Positions 1-7,931 are shown, numbered from the stretch's first letter. The stretch: DNA of 13,115 nt from Deltaproteobacteria bacterium UBA2385 (GCA_002343455.1 DDSR01000444.1:1-13115), one strand, 5' to 3'. Program-made: numbers and translations. The notes: generated from the letters alone by a model not told the origin.

Positions 1-1
1 G

Positions 2-1048
2 CTGTTGGAGGGCGGGCGGGTCAGCGGGCAGGCCAGCGGCCGCAACGCGGGCTTCATCCTGCAAGGCACGGCCGAGCGCTACGACCGGGCAGTGGCGACC
101 CTGGGCCGGGATCGGGCCCGCCGCATCCACGAGCACTCGCTCGACAACCACGCGGCGATGGCGGCCTGCATCGCCGAGCTGGAGATCCCCTGCCACTACC
201 GCCGCTCGGGCAGCCTGCAGCTGGCGGGCTCTCCCCGGGAAGAGGCCGAGCTGGAAGCCAGCGCCGCGATGCTCGAACAGGACGGCTTCCAGGCCCGGCT
301 GCTGAGCGGGCAGGAGCTCCCCGCGGTCTACCGCGAGGCGGGCTTCCGCATGGGGGTGCTGCTGCCCCAGGACGGCGAACTCGACCCGGCGGCCCTGGTG
401 CGAGGCCTCGCCCAGCAGGCCGTCGCGCACGGCGCCCGCCTGTTCGAGGACAGCCCGGTGATCGAGCTGGACGCCTCGACCCAGGGCGATGCGAGGGTGC
501 GCACGGCGCGAGGGAGCCTGCAGGCCGACCTGGTGCTGGTCTGTGTCAACGCCCGCGCCGGCAGCCTGCTGCCCTGGTTCGCCGACAAGGTCGACCCGGT
601 TCGTGGACAGATGCTGGCCACGGCCCCGGCCCCGCGCATCTTCGAGCTGCCGGTCTACGCCGACCACGGCTTCGACTACTGGCGGCAGGACCACCGGAAC
701 CGGGTGGTGCTCGGCGGCTGGCGCAACCTGGACCCCAACGCCGAGGTGGGGGTCGACGATGTGTTGCACGATGGGATCCAGCAGCGGATGACCGACTTCA
801 TCCGCCGCTTCCCCGCCCTGGCGGATGTGCCGATCACCCACCGCTGGTCGGGCACGATGGGCTTCTCCCGCGACGGCCTGCCCCTGGTGGGCGCGGCCCC
901 CGGCACCCCCGCCGCCCTGGTGGCGGTGGGCTTCACCGGCCACGGCTTCGGCTTCGCGTTCCTGGCCGGTCAGGCCCTCGCCCAGCTCGCGCTGGAGGGC
1001 AGCCACCCCCTCTCCACCGAGCTCAGCCCTCGCCGGATGGCCGGATGA
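2..1048 (+). CDS. FAD-dependent oxidoreductase, DAO family (5' end cut by window)
   Basis: Partial gene that enters from the left edge; the frame is open from base 2, so the true start and the Rossmann GxGxxG motif lie outside the window. The first visible residues (LLEGGRVSGQASGRNAGF) are the segment that normally follows the FAD-binding Rossmann loop in DAO-fold (glycine oxidase, gamma-glutamylputrescine oxidase) enzymes. The C-terminal end has the matching FAD-binding signature GFTGHGFGFAFLAGQALAQL after a RWSGTMGFSRDGLPLVG segment. Such enzymes oxidise amines or amino acids, pass electrons to FAD and usually to oxygen; the substrate here cannot be told. No signal peptide or membrane helix is visible in the part present, so it is probably cytoplasmic. 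Its stop overlaps the next start (ATGA), which suggests translational coupling with an exported protein of unrelated type. Confidence 0.9.
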   Translation: MLEGGRVSGQASGRNAGFILQGTAERYDRAVATLGRDRARRIHEHSLDNHAAMAACIAELEIPCHYRRSGSLQLAGSPREEAELEASAAMLEQDGFQARLLSGQELPAVYREAGFRMGVLLPQDGELDPAALVRGLAQQAVAHGARLFEDSPVIELDASTQGDARVRTARGSLQADLVLVCVNARAGSLLPWFADKVDPVRGQMLATAPAPRIFELPVYADHGFDYWRQDHRNRVVLGGWRNLDPNAEVGVDDVLHDGIQQRMTDFIRRFPALADVPITHRWSGTMGFSRDGLPLVGAAPGTPAALVAVGFTGHGFGFAFLAGQALAQLALEGSHPLSTELSPRRMAG

Positions 1049-1674
1049 TCCTCCTCCTCGCGCCCCTCTTGGCCTTCGCCGAAGAGCCCGCCATCTACGG
1101 GATGAAGGGCGTCGACCACGGCTGCGCGGCCTGCCAGCGCCTGGAGGCGAGCCAGGTGAAGATCACGGCCAGCAGCACCCTGGCCGGCAAGGGCTACGCG
1201 GTCGGCGGCCTGCTCGACGACAAGGTGGAGACCGCCTGGTGCGAGGGGGCGCCGGGTCCCGGGGTCGGTGAGACGCTGCGGATCCAGCTCTCCCAGCCGA
1301 TGCGGCTGTACTCCGTGGGCGTTCGCGGCGGCTACTTCAAGAGCGAGGCCCTGCTGGCGGCCAACGCCCGGGTCCGCATGCTCGAGGTTCGCACCAGCAC
1401 AGGCGCCCGGGCGACGCTCGGTCTGAGGGACCCCACCGTCGCGCTGGCCACCGATCCCAGCATGCCCGCCGACCTCGCGGCGATTCCGCCCTCGACCTGG
1501 TTCCAGAGGGCCGCGACCGGGGAGATCCCCCGGATCCTGCTGGGCGAGGAGCCCGCCGCCATGGCCCCTATCGAGTGGGTAGAGCTGCGGGTGGCTGGAG
1601 TCTGGACCGGCGCTCGTTTCGAAGACCTCTGCATCAGCGAGCTGGAGCTGCTGGTGATCGACCCCGACGAGTAG
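1045..1674 (+). CDS. Exported protein with NADase-type glycan-binding (discoidin-like) domain
   Basis: A 209-residue protein with a very short leader (MILLLAPLLAFA, predicted cleavage after residue 12). From about residue 38 to the end it follows the discoidin-like pattern called the NADase-type glycan-binding domain: an ASSTLAGKGYAVGGLLDDK start, an AWCEGAPGPGVGE turn, a YSVGVRGGYFKSE strand-loop-strand and a closing EDLCISELEL. These domains are beta-sandwiches thought to bind carbohydrate and are often attached to toxins or enzymes; here the domain is essentially the whole protein. A CAAC motif at residues 27-30, just after the leader, could form a disulfide or bind a ligand; it is not a haem site because Gln, not His, follows. 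The start overlaps the upstream oxidoreductase stop (ATGA) and the Shine-Dalgarno is weak, consistent with coupling. The gene ends 4 bases before the convergent gene. The domain call rests on motif recall only. Confidence 0.72.
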   Translation: MILLLAPLLAFAEEPAIYGMKGVDHGCAACQRLEASQVKITASSTLAGKGYAVGGLLDDKVETAWCEGAPGPGVGETLRIQLSQPMRLYSVGVRGGYFKSEALLAANARVRMLEVRTSTGARATLGLRDPTVALATDPSMPADLAAIPPSTWFQRAATGEIPRILLGEEPAAMAPIEWVELRVAGVWTGARFEDLCISELELLVIDPDE

Positions 1675-1678
1675 AGGC

Positions 1679-2215
1679 TCAGCCCCGCGAGGCCAGCCCC
1701 TGCTCGATCCGGGCGAGGCTGTCGCGGATCTCGCGCAGCAGCTCGACCGAGGAGTCCGAGCTGCGGTCGGCGATGGCCGGCGCGCCGGACTGCCGATCGC
1801 GCAGCTCCAGCACGGCGTTGCGGAACTCGGTGGCGTTGGACAGCCCCGGCAGGCCCATGTCGGAGCCTTGCTGGGCCGAGCCGCCCGCGGTCTCCACCTG
1901 CACGCTGGCGAGCCCGAAGGCGGTCAGCAGCGGCCCGGTGCGCAGGCTGAGGTCCTGGATCTTCTCCAGGGGGATGGTCTTCTCGACCCGGAAGATGTAG
2001 CCGGACTTCATGTGGATGGCGCGGTCGGTCAGCTCGGCCGAGAGCGTGTCGTAGCGCTTGCTGACGACGAAGATGCCGAAGACCGCCCACAACGGCAGGG
2101 TGAAGAAGCCCAGCCCTGTGAAACACAGCATGAAGTGGGCGATGAGCCCTTGGAAATACCAGTAGATCTTGACCTTCGGGTCGAAGACCGCTTTGAGCCG
2201 GACGGTGTCGTTCAT
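1679..2215 (-). CDS. Membrane protein with bacterial PH domain (bPH2/YdbS-like)
   Basis: A 178-residue protein. Residues about 17-52 form two closely spaced hydrophobic helices (a hairpin in the inner membrane). Residues about 55-125 match the bacterial PH-domain type 2 pattern: SAELTDRAIHMKSGYIFRVE, then KTIPLEKIQDLSLRTGPLLT and FGLASVQVETAGG. The last 35 residues (ELLREIRDSLARIEQGL) look like a short amphipathic coiled coil. The family's biochemical role is poorly known; members sit in the envelope and may act in protein-protein contacts or stress tolerance. The gene lies 24 bases after the histidine kinase stop on the same strand, so the two are probably co-transcribed. No convincing Shine-Dalgarno precedes the ATG: the transcript there reads CATAAGCCTCCCC, so translation may depend on coupling to the kinase gene. 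Confidence 0.82.
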   Translation of the reverse strand: MNDTVRLKAVFDPKVKIYWYFQGLIAHFMLCFTGLGFFTLPLWAVFGIFVVSKRYDTLSAELTDRAIHMKSGYIFRVEKTIPLEKIQDLSLRTGPLLTAFGLASVQVETAGGSAQQGSDMGLPGLSNATEFRNAVLELRDRQSGAPAIADRSSDSSVELLREIRDSLARIEQGLASRG

Positions 2216-2239
2216 GGGGAGGCTTATGCCACAGCCCCA

Positions 2240-3352
2240 TCACGCCGGCAAGCGCACCGTGAAGCAGGCCCCCTGGCCCGGCGGGCTGTGGAGATCGATC
2301 GACCCGCCATGGCTCTCGACGATGCGGTGGACGATGGCCAGCCCCAGGCCGACCCCGCGGTTGTCCTGGGGGGCGACGGTGTGCCCACGGGTGAAGGGCT
2401 TGAAGAGGATGGCGTGCTGATCGGCAGGGATGCCCGGCCCGTCATCGTCGACCTGCAGGATCGCCCAGCTGGTCGGCGGCTGGGCATCTCGCCACAGGCG
2501 GACCCGCACCTCTCCGCCGTCCGGCGTGTACCGGATGGCGTTGCCGACGAGGTTGTGGACCACCTGCTCGATCTTGCCGGCGTCGACGAGGACGGTGCCC
2601 ATCCCCGTGGCCAGCTCGACCCGCAGCCCGATGGCCCGCTGGCGCGCGGCGAGCCGCTCCATGGACACGGCGGCGTCGACCAGCCACACGAGGTCGGTCG
2701 GCTGTCGGTCGAGCCGGACATGGCCGCTCTCGATCACGCTGAAGTCGACCAGCCCGTCCACCAGCCGCGCCATGTAGTCGACCGAGCGCGCCACCCGCTT
2801 GACCAGTCCGGGCGCCCTGGAGTCCACGTCGCCGAGGATCCCCGCCTCCAGCAGATCGGTGAAGCCCTTCAGGGCCGCCAGGGGGTTGCGGAGATCGTGC
2901 GCCGCCACGCCCAGCACGCGGTTCTTCTCCTGGTCGAGCGCCTCGAGCTGGGACGTTCGTTCCAGCAGCTGGCGCTGCGCCAGGGCGAGGTGGGTCACGT
3001 CCCGCGCGAAGGCGGCCACATGGCGACGGCCCTGCGTCACCACGGGGGTGAGCTTGATGTCCAGGGGGACATGGCTACCGTCCTTTCGCCGGCCTTCGAC
3101 CGTCAGGCCCGAGCCCATCGGGCGCTGCTGGCCGGAACCGGTGAAGCTCTCGCGCTGGCGCAGGTGCGCGGCGCGGTTCCCGTCGGGGACGAGCAGCTCG
3201 ATCGCCTGGCCGACCAGCGCGTCGGCCTCGTAGCCGAAGACCCTGCCCGTGGCGCCCCAGCACCGCACGATCGTGCCCTGGTCGTCGACCAGCAGGACCG
3301 CATCGGGGCTCGCGGCGAGGAGCTGGTCGAGCAGGGTGGTCTCTTCGGGCAT
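2240..3352 (-). CDS. Cytoplasmic PAS-domain sensor histidine kinase
   Basis: A 370-residue two-component kinase. Residues about 8-120 form one PAS domain (SPDAVLLVDDQGTIVRCWG ... VFGYEADALVGQ ... RRKDGSHVPLDIKLTPV). A short linker helix leads to the H-box AAHDLRNPLAAL with the phosphoacceptor at H152. The ATPase domain has the N-box VVHNLVGNAIRY (N267, N271), the G1 box DDDGPGIP (302-309), an F-box FKPF and the G2 box GVGLGLAI (333-340). All key residues are present, so the kinase should be active. There is no signal peptide or membrane helix, so it senses something in the cytoplasm. No response regulator lies within the window; the downstream neighbour is a membrane PH-domain protein. The ATG is preceded by a GAGAG-like ribosome site. 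The upstream neighbour is divergent and separated by 111 bases. Confidence 0.95.
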   Translation of the reverse strand: MPEETTLLDQLLAASPDAVLLVDDQGTIVRCWGATGRVFGYEADALVGQAIELLVPDGNRAAHLRQRESFTGSGQQRPMGSGLTVEGRRKDGSHVPLDIKLTPVVTQGRRHVAAFARDVTHLALAQRQLLERTSQLEALDQEKNRVLGVAAHDLRNPLAALKGFTDLLEAGILGDVDSRAPGLVKRVARSVDYMARLVDGLVDFSVIESGHVRLDRQPTDLVWLVDAAVSMERLAARQRAIGLRVELATGMGTVLVDAGKIEQVVHNLVGNAIRYTPDGGEVRVRLWRDAQPPTSWAILQVDDDGPGIPADQHAILFKPFTRGHTVAPQDNRGVGLGLAIVHRIVESHGGSIDLHSPPGQGACFTVRLPA

Positions 3353-3389
3353 GAAGACTCTCGGGGCGTGGGCGGGAGGTCGCCGACAC

Positions 3390-3395
3390 TACAAT
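3390..3395 (+). promoter_or_regulatory. Possible -10 element in the divergent gap (weak)
   Basis: TACAAT matches the sigma-70 -10 consensus at five of six bases and is one of the few AT-rich spots in the 111-base gap between the divergent kinase and aminopeptidase genes. No good -35 hexamer is seen 16-18 bases upstream. If used, transcription toward the aminopeptidase would start near 3402, about 60 bases before its ATG. Treat as a hint only. Confidence 0.25.
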
Positions 3396-3463
3396 GCGGT
3401 GCGGCCCAGCGGTAGAGCGTCCCGCAGCACCACCACGCCCCACATTCTGGATAAACCCGGGCA

Positions 3464-5929
3464 ATGTCGACCCCCTTCAACTCCACCCGCGCCCTGCTGC
3501 TCTCTTCCTGGATGGGGGGCGCGGTCGCAGCACCGCCGGCGCTGGTCCCCGAGCCTCGGGGGCTGGTGATGCCGGACCGCAGCTTTGACCTGCAGCGGTT
3601 GGAGCTGGACATCCGCCTGCTGCCCCAGGAGCGCGCCGTCGAGGGCACCGCCACCTACTCGGTGCGGCGGCTGTGGCCGGGACCGGCCGTGCTCGACCAG
3701 GTCGCCCTCGACATCCGCGAGGTGAGCGGACCCGAAGGGCCACTACCATGGAGGATCGCCGGGGAGACCCTGGTGGTCGAGCTCGACGAGGACTTCGCCG
3801 CGGAGGAAGCGCAGAGCTTCACCGTCTCCTGGAAGGCGCGCCCCCGGACCGGGATGCACTTCCGAGAGGGTGGCCGCGGCGGGCCGGACGCCTACGACGA
3901 GATCTGGACCCAGGGCGAGGGCGAGGACCATCGACACTGGTTCCCGAGCTGGGACCACCCCGGCGACCGCTTCGTCTACGAGGGCACGGTCCAGGCCCCC
4001 CCGGGCTGGAAGACCCTGACCAACTCCGGCCTGGACATGGTCAACTACCTGATCATGGTCGCGGCAGGGCCCTACGAGCTCAGCGCCCACCCCGAGGATC
4101 CGGGGCTGCAGGTCTGGGCCCCCCCCGGCAGCGACCCCAAGGCGGTGGCCCGTGTGCTGGAGCCGCTGCCCGCGATGCTGGCGCACATGGGCGAGCGGAC
4201 CGGCGTGCCCTACCCCTGGGGCCCGTACCGGCAGGTCTTCGTGCAGCGCTTCATGTACACGGGCATGGAGAACACCAGCGCGACGGTCCAGCACGAGACC
4301 ATGCTGGTCGGCGACCGCGTCGCGCAGACCAACGACTGGGTCGAGAGCGTCGTCGCCCACGAGCTGGCACACCAGTGGTACGGCGACCTGCTGACCTGCC
4401 GCGACTGGCGCGAGCTGTGGCTGAACGAGGGCTTCGCCACCTACATCGCCGCCGACTGGATGGGGCTGAAGCTGGGGGAGGACGCCTACGCCCAGTCGGT
4501 GCGGGGCTGGCTGGACTCCATCCGCGGGCACCAGCAGCCGATGGCGGGCCGGTTCTTTCACGGCTCGGGGGCCGCGCACAATTCCAACGTCTACAGCCGC
4601 GGGGCCGGCGTCCTGCACATGCTGCGGGTGTACCTCGGCGACGAGCGCTTCTGGGCGGGGATCCGCCTCTACACCACCCGCCACCAGCTCGACCTCGTCC
4701 ACACCCGGGATCTGCAGGAGGCGATGGAGGAGGTCAGCGGGCGAGACCTGGGCTGGTTCTTCCAGCAGTGGGTCGAGCTGGGCCACGCCCCTCGCCTCGC
4801 CGTCCGCCACGCCTACGCCGAAGGCCGCCTGCGGCTGACGGTGGTGCAGGACCTGGACGAGGAGCGACCCCGGTACAGCCTCCCAATCGTCTTCGAGATC
4901 GGCCTCGCGGATGGAGCGATCCTGCGACGAGAGGGCTGGCTGTCGGACGGGAAGCTGGAGCTGGAGCTGGAGCTGGCCGAGGCCCCTCGCTGGGTGGCCT
5001 TCGACCCCGATGGCGGCGTGGCGGCCGTGGTCGAGTCCGAGCCGGAGCCCGCCGAGCTCGCCGCGATGCTGGCCTCGCCCTCGCCCCTGGTCCGGCTGGC
5101 GGCCATCCGGGGCCTGGGGGAGACCGCCCGCAGCGAAGAGCTGCGGGAGCTGCTGGCCGACACGACCCGCCCCTGGGCGCTGCGCACCGCCGCAGCGACC
5201 GCGCTGGGCGAGCAGCGCCAGGTCGCCCCCCTGGTCGACGCCCTGCGCGACCGCGAGGACCGGGTGCGGCGCGCCGCCGCCGGCGCCCTGGGCAAGGCCG
5301 CCGATCGCAGCCCGGCAGGGGCCCTGCGGCGGGCGGCCGAGAGCGACCGAAACCCCGACGTCGCCGCGGCCGCCCTGCGCAGCCTCGCCGCGCTGCAGCC
5401 CGACCTGGCCCTCCCCGTCGCCCGCAGCCTGGCCCGGCGCGCCACCTCGCGCGACGAGCGCGGCCTGCGTGGCAGCGCCTTCGAGCTGCTGGGCGAGCAC
5501 GGCAACCCGACCGACCTGGCCCTGCTGCTGGACCCCCGCCTGCCCGACCGGATGCGCAACACCGCCTACGGAGCCGCCGCCCGCATCGCCGCCCGGCAGG
5601 ACGACGAGCGCCGCGCGCAGCTGGGTACCCGCGTGGCCCGGGTGATCGAGCCGATGCTGGAGGACCTCGACCAGCGCAGCCGGGAGCGGGCCGTCGACCT
5701 GCTGGCGGAGGTGGGCGACCCGATGAGCGTCAACCGGCTGGAGCAGCTCCGCCGCGTCGAGACGGTGGAGGCCCTCCGATCGCGCGCCCAGCGGGCGATC
5801 GTGCAGATCCAGTCGCGTAAGCCCCCCAGCCCCACTCCTCCTGGAGAGGAGCAGGCCCGGCTGGAGGCCCTGGAGAAGCGGCTGGGCGAGGTGGAGACCC
5901 TGCTGGAGGAGGCTCAGCGCCGACATTGA
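3464..5929 (+). CDS. Exported M1-family zinc metallopeptidase (aminopeptidase) with C-terminal HEAT repeats
   Basis: An 821-residue protein. The leader (to about residue 24, ending GGAVAAPPAL) looks like a Sec signal peptide. Residues about 40-230 are the M1 N-terminal beta-saddle. The catalytic domain carries the exopeptidase motif GMEN at 267-270, the zinc site HELAH at 299-303, the third zinc ligand E322 in LWLNEGF, exactly 19 residues after H303 as in the family, and the likely catalytic Tyr at Y377 (NVYSRGAGVLHMLR). All essential residues are present, so it should remove N-terminal residues from peptides, in the periplasm or outside. From about 527 to 770 there are tandem HEAT/armadillo-like helical repeats (PLVRLAAIRGLGETA; DRVRRAAAGALGKAA), and the last 30 residues are a coiled coil (LEALEKRLGEVETLLEEA). 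The ATG has no clear Shine-Dalgarno but is the only start that keeps the signal peptide. Confidence 0.95.
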   Translation: MSTPFNSTRALLLSSWMGGAVAAPPALVPEPRGLVMPDRSFDLQRLELDIRLLPQERAVEGTATYSVRRLWPGPAVLDQVALDIREVSGPEGPLPWRIAGETLVVELDEDFAAEEAQSFTVSWKARPRTGMHFREGGRGGPDAYDEIWTQGEGEDHRHWFPSWDHPGDRFVYEGTVQAPPGWKTLTNSGLDMVNYLIMVAAGPYELSAHPEDPGLQVWAPPGSDPKAVARVLEPLPAMLAHMGERTGVPYPWGPYRQVFVQRFMYTGMENTSATVQHETMLVGDRVAQTNDWVESVVAHELAHQWYGDLLTCRDWRELWLNEGFATYIAADWMGLKLGEDAYAQSVRGWLDSIRGHQQPMAGRFFHGSGAAHNSNVYSRGAGVLHMLRVYLGDERFWAGIRLYTTRHQLDLVHTRDLQEAMEEVSGRDLGWFFQQWVELGHAPRLAVRHAYAEGRLRLTVVQDLDEERPRYSLPIVFEIGLADGAILRREGWLSDGKLELELELAEAPRWVAFDPDGGVAAVVESEPEPAELAAMLASPSPLVRLAAIRGLGETARSEELRELLADTTRPWALRTAAATALGEQRQVAPLVDALRDREDRVRRAAAGALGKAADRSPAGALRRAAESDRNPDVAAAALRSLAALQPDLALPVARSLARRATSRDERGLRGSAFELLGEHGNPTDLALLLDPRLPDRMRNTAYGAAARIAARQDDERRAQLGTRVARVIEPMLEDLDQRSRERAVDLLAEVGDPMSVNRLEQLRRVETVEALRSRAQRAIVQIQSRKPPSPTPPGEEQARLEALEKRLGEVETLLEEAQRRH

Positions 5930-5930
5930 T

Positions 5931-5966
5931 CGGCGAGGTGTTCGGCGAGGTGTTTGGCGAGGTGTA
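5931..5966. repeat. Three tandem 12-bp repeats after the peptidase gene
   Basis: Copies CGGCGAGGTGTT (5931-5942), CGGCGAGGTGTT (5943-5954) and TGGCGAGGTGTA (5955-5966). The first two are identical and the third differs at its first and last base. The array starts one base after the peptidase stop codon and ends about 50 bases before the next ATG. It may be replication slippage or a set of protein-binding sites; the sequence cannot decide. Confidence 0.85.
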
Positions 5967-5989
5967 AGCGCTCCGGGTCCTGGGCGTTG

Positions 5990-6010
5990 TCCGGTCGAAC
6001 CCCAACCGGA
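5990..6010 (+). promoter_or_regulatory. Small hairpin overlapping the vWA gene ribosome site
   Basis: TCCGGT (5990-5995) pairs with ACCGGA (6005-6010) around a 9-base loop. The Shine-Dalgarno GGAG (6008-6011, six bases before the ATG at 6018) falls mostly in the 3' arm, so folding would partly hide it. Six pairs in a GC-rich sequence can arise by chance. Confidence 0.3.
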
Positions 6011-6017
6011 GACCCCG

Positions 6018-7931
6018 ATGCCCCGCACCTCCCTCCTCCTCGGCTCCTCCCTCGTCCTGCTGATCTCGGCCTGCTCGATGAAGGACGAGCAGCCCGAAGC
6101 GCTGCTCTCTTCCGCAGGCGAGGTCAGCCTCGACGAGGCCGACGCGACCTCCGCTCCTGCCACGACCACTCCAGTCACGACCACTCCAGTCACGACCGCC
6201 TCCACCGAGCCCAGCCGCGAGAAGCGGGCCGAGAGCGAGAAGTCCGAGGCCCCTCGGCCCGACCCGGTCGCTCAGGCGCAGTCCCGACCGACCGAGGCCT
6301 CCAGCCCGCTGGGCGGCATCAGCGGCTCCTCCGGTGGCGAGCTCCAGTACGGCGCGGGCGGGCTCGCCGGTCGTGGCACGGGCACCGTCGGCCGCGGCGC
6401 GCCCCCCCCTCCCGCCAGCCCCAAGGCCAGCACCAGCCGCTCCCCGGCCAAGGACGATCGCTCCCGCAGCAGCGCCGATCTCGACGACGGACTGGCCAAG
6501 GAGGACAGCCGCGACGGCCGGATCGTGACCGGCGCCGAGCGCTTCACCGACCACGGCGTCAACCCCTTCACCGTGGTCGCCGACGACGCGCAGTCGACCT
6601 TCGGCATGGACGTGGACACCGCCTCCTACACGGTGATCCGCAAGCGGCTGATCGACGGCCAGCTCCCCGCGACCGCGGCCGTGCGGGTCGAGGAGTTCGT
6701 CAACTACTTCGACTACGGCTACGCCGCCCCCCGGGACGACAGCCCCTTCGCCGTGCATATGTCGGCCATGCCGGACCCCTTCCGCGAGGGTCGCCACATC
6801 CTCTCGGTCGGCGTGCAGGCCAAGGAGGTCGACCGCGACGAGCGCGAGCCGGTCCACCTGACCTTCCTGGTCGACATCTCCGGCTCGATGAGCAGCGCGG
6901 ACAAGCTGCCCCTGGCCCAGACCGCGATGCACCTGCTGGTCGACAGCCTCCAGGAGGAGGACACCGTCGCCCTGGCCACCTACGCCGGCGCCACCCGCAA
7001 GGTGCTGACCCCCACCTCGGCCGTCAACAAGCGGCAGATCCACGAGGCCATCGACCGGCTCAGCGCCGGCGGCTCGACCGCGATGTCCTCGGGCATCGAC
7101 ATCGCCTACGAGATGGCCTGGGAGAGCTTCGAGCAGGGCCACGAGAACCGGGTGATCGTGCTCTCCGACGGCGACGCCAACGTCGGCAAGACGAGCTGGG
7201 ACGACCTGCTCAGCCAGATCAAGACCTACGCCGACAAGGGGGTCACCCTCTCGACCATCGGCCTGGGCATGGGCAACTACAACGACTCGCTGATGCAGCA
7301 GCTCAGCAACAAGGGCGATGGCAACAACTACTACATCGACGACGAGGAGCAGGCCCGGCGCGTCTTCGTCGACCAGCTCGGCGGCACCCTGGTCACCGTG
7401 GCCCGCGACGCCAAGATCCAGGTCGAGTTCAACCCCGAGAGCGTCTACGCCTACCGCCTGCTCGGCTACGAGAACCGCGACATCGCCGACAAGGACTTCC
7501 GCAACGACAAGGTGGACGCGGGCGAGGTCGGCGCCGGCCACAGCGTGACGGCGCTGTACGAGGTGATCCTGCGCGAGGGCTACGAGCGCGACCTCGCGAC
7601 CGTCCGCCTGCGCTGGGAGAAGCCGGGCGCCGACGTCGGCCACGGCGGGAAGGGCGCGGTCGAGAAGAGCTTCGGCTTCCTGGACCACGCCCTGGCCGAG
7701 CGGGTCGACCAGGCCGACAAGGACCTGCGCATTGCCTACGCCGCCGCCACCTTCGCGGAGGTGCTGCGCCAGAGCAGCGAGGTCAGCGAGCTGTCGATGG
7801 ACGCGCTCATCGCCTTCGCCAAGGAGGCCCGTCGCGCCGGCGAGGCCGACGATGTCGAGCTGGTGAAGATGATGGAGCGGGCCCGCAGCCTGGGCGCGGG
7901 GACGGCCTCGGGCAGCGTCAGCCGCCGCTGA
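6018..7931 (+). CDS. vWA-domain lipoprotein, YfbK-like
   Basis: A 637-residue protein with a lipoprotein signal peptide (lipobox ISAC, acylated Cys at residue 19). Residues about 20-165 are low-complexity, rich in Ser, Thr, Pro and charged residues, and include a TTTPV repeat. Residues about 178-268 match the N-terminal von Willebrand-associated domain of E. coli YfbK (NPFTVVADDAQSTFGMDVDT; RVEEFVNYFDYGY). The vWA domain follows with a complete MIDAS metal site: D286-I-S288-G-S290, T354 and D384. The C-terminal part (about 465-630) resembles the DUF3520 region of the same family (LGYENRDIADKDFRNDKVDA). vWA domains bind partner proteins through a divalent cation; the role of the YfbK family is not settled. 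The ATG has a good GGAG six bases upstream. It stands 88 bases after the peptidase gene. Confidence 0.93.
   Translation: MPRTSLLLGSSLVLLISACSMKDEQPEALLSSAGEVSLDEADATSAPATTTPVTTTPVTTASTEPSREKRAESEKSEAPRPDPVAQAQSRPTEASSPLGGISGSSGGELQYGAGGLAGRGTGTVGRGAPPPPASPKASTSRSPAKDDRSRSSADLDDGLAKEDSRDGRIVTGAERFTDHGVNPFTVVADDAQSTFGMDVDTASYTVIRKRLIDGQLPATAAVRVEEFVNYFDYGYAAPRDDSPFAVHMSAMPDPFREGRHILSVGVQAKEVDRDEREPVHLTFLVDISGSMSSADKLPLAQTAMHLLVDSLQEEDTVALATYAGATRKVLTPTSAVNKRQIHEAIDRLSAGGSTAMSSGIDIAYEMAWESFEQGHENRVIVLSDGDANVGKTSWDDLLSQIKTYADKGVTLSTIGLGMGNYNDSLMQQLSNKGDGNNYYIDDEEQARRVFVDQLGGTLVTVARDAKIQVEFNPESVYAYRLLGYENRDIADKDFRNDKVDAGEVGAGHSVTALYEVILREGYERDLATVRLRWEKPGADVGHGGKGAVEKSFGFLDHALAERVDQADKDLRIAYAAATFAEVLRQSSEVSELSMDALIAFAKEARRAGEADDVELVKMMERARSLGAGTASGSVSRR
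6161..6197 (+). repeat. 15-bp in-frame tandem repeat in the vWA gene
   Basis: CACGACCACTCCAGT occurs at 6161-6175 and 6176-6190, then a partial copy CACGACC at 6191-6197. It encodes a TTTPV repeat in the disordered linker after the lipobox. Because the unit is a multiple of three, gain or loss of copies changes linker length without breaking the frame. Confidence 0.85.

Noticed and set aside
1123..1137. CAACQ-like haem site in the glycan-binding-like protein
   Set aside because: The residue after the CxxC is Gln, not His, so it is not a c-type haem motif.
1868..3415. Open reading frame of about 515 codons on the + strand opposite the kinase and first PH gene
   Set aside because: The - strand encodes a complete histidine kinase; this frame is its complement shadow.
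3400..3440. tRNA-like D-arm sequence (CAGCGGTAGAGC) in the divergent gap
   Set aside because: No matching acceptor stem, anticodon arm or GTTCGA T-arm is found at tRNA spacing.
4363..4377. TGGCACACCAGTGGT resembling a sigma-54 -24 box inside the peptidase gene
   Set aside because: The base pair at the -12 position is GT rather than GC, and it encodes the zinc-binding HELAHQ segment.
5988..6012. GGTCGAACCCC resembling a tRNA T-arm
   Set aside because: One base short of the GTTCGA loop and no other tRNA arms upstream.
3743..6205. Open reading frame of about 820 codons on the - strand covering nearly the whole peptidase gene
   Set aside because: It mirrors the strongly GC-biased peptidase codons, has no recognisable motifs and is low-complexity; the + strand has complete catalytic motifs.
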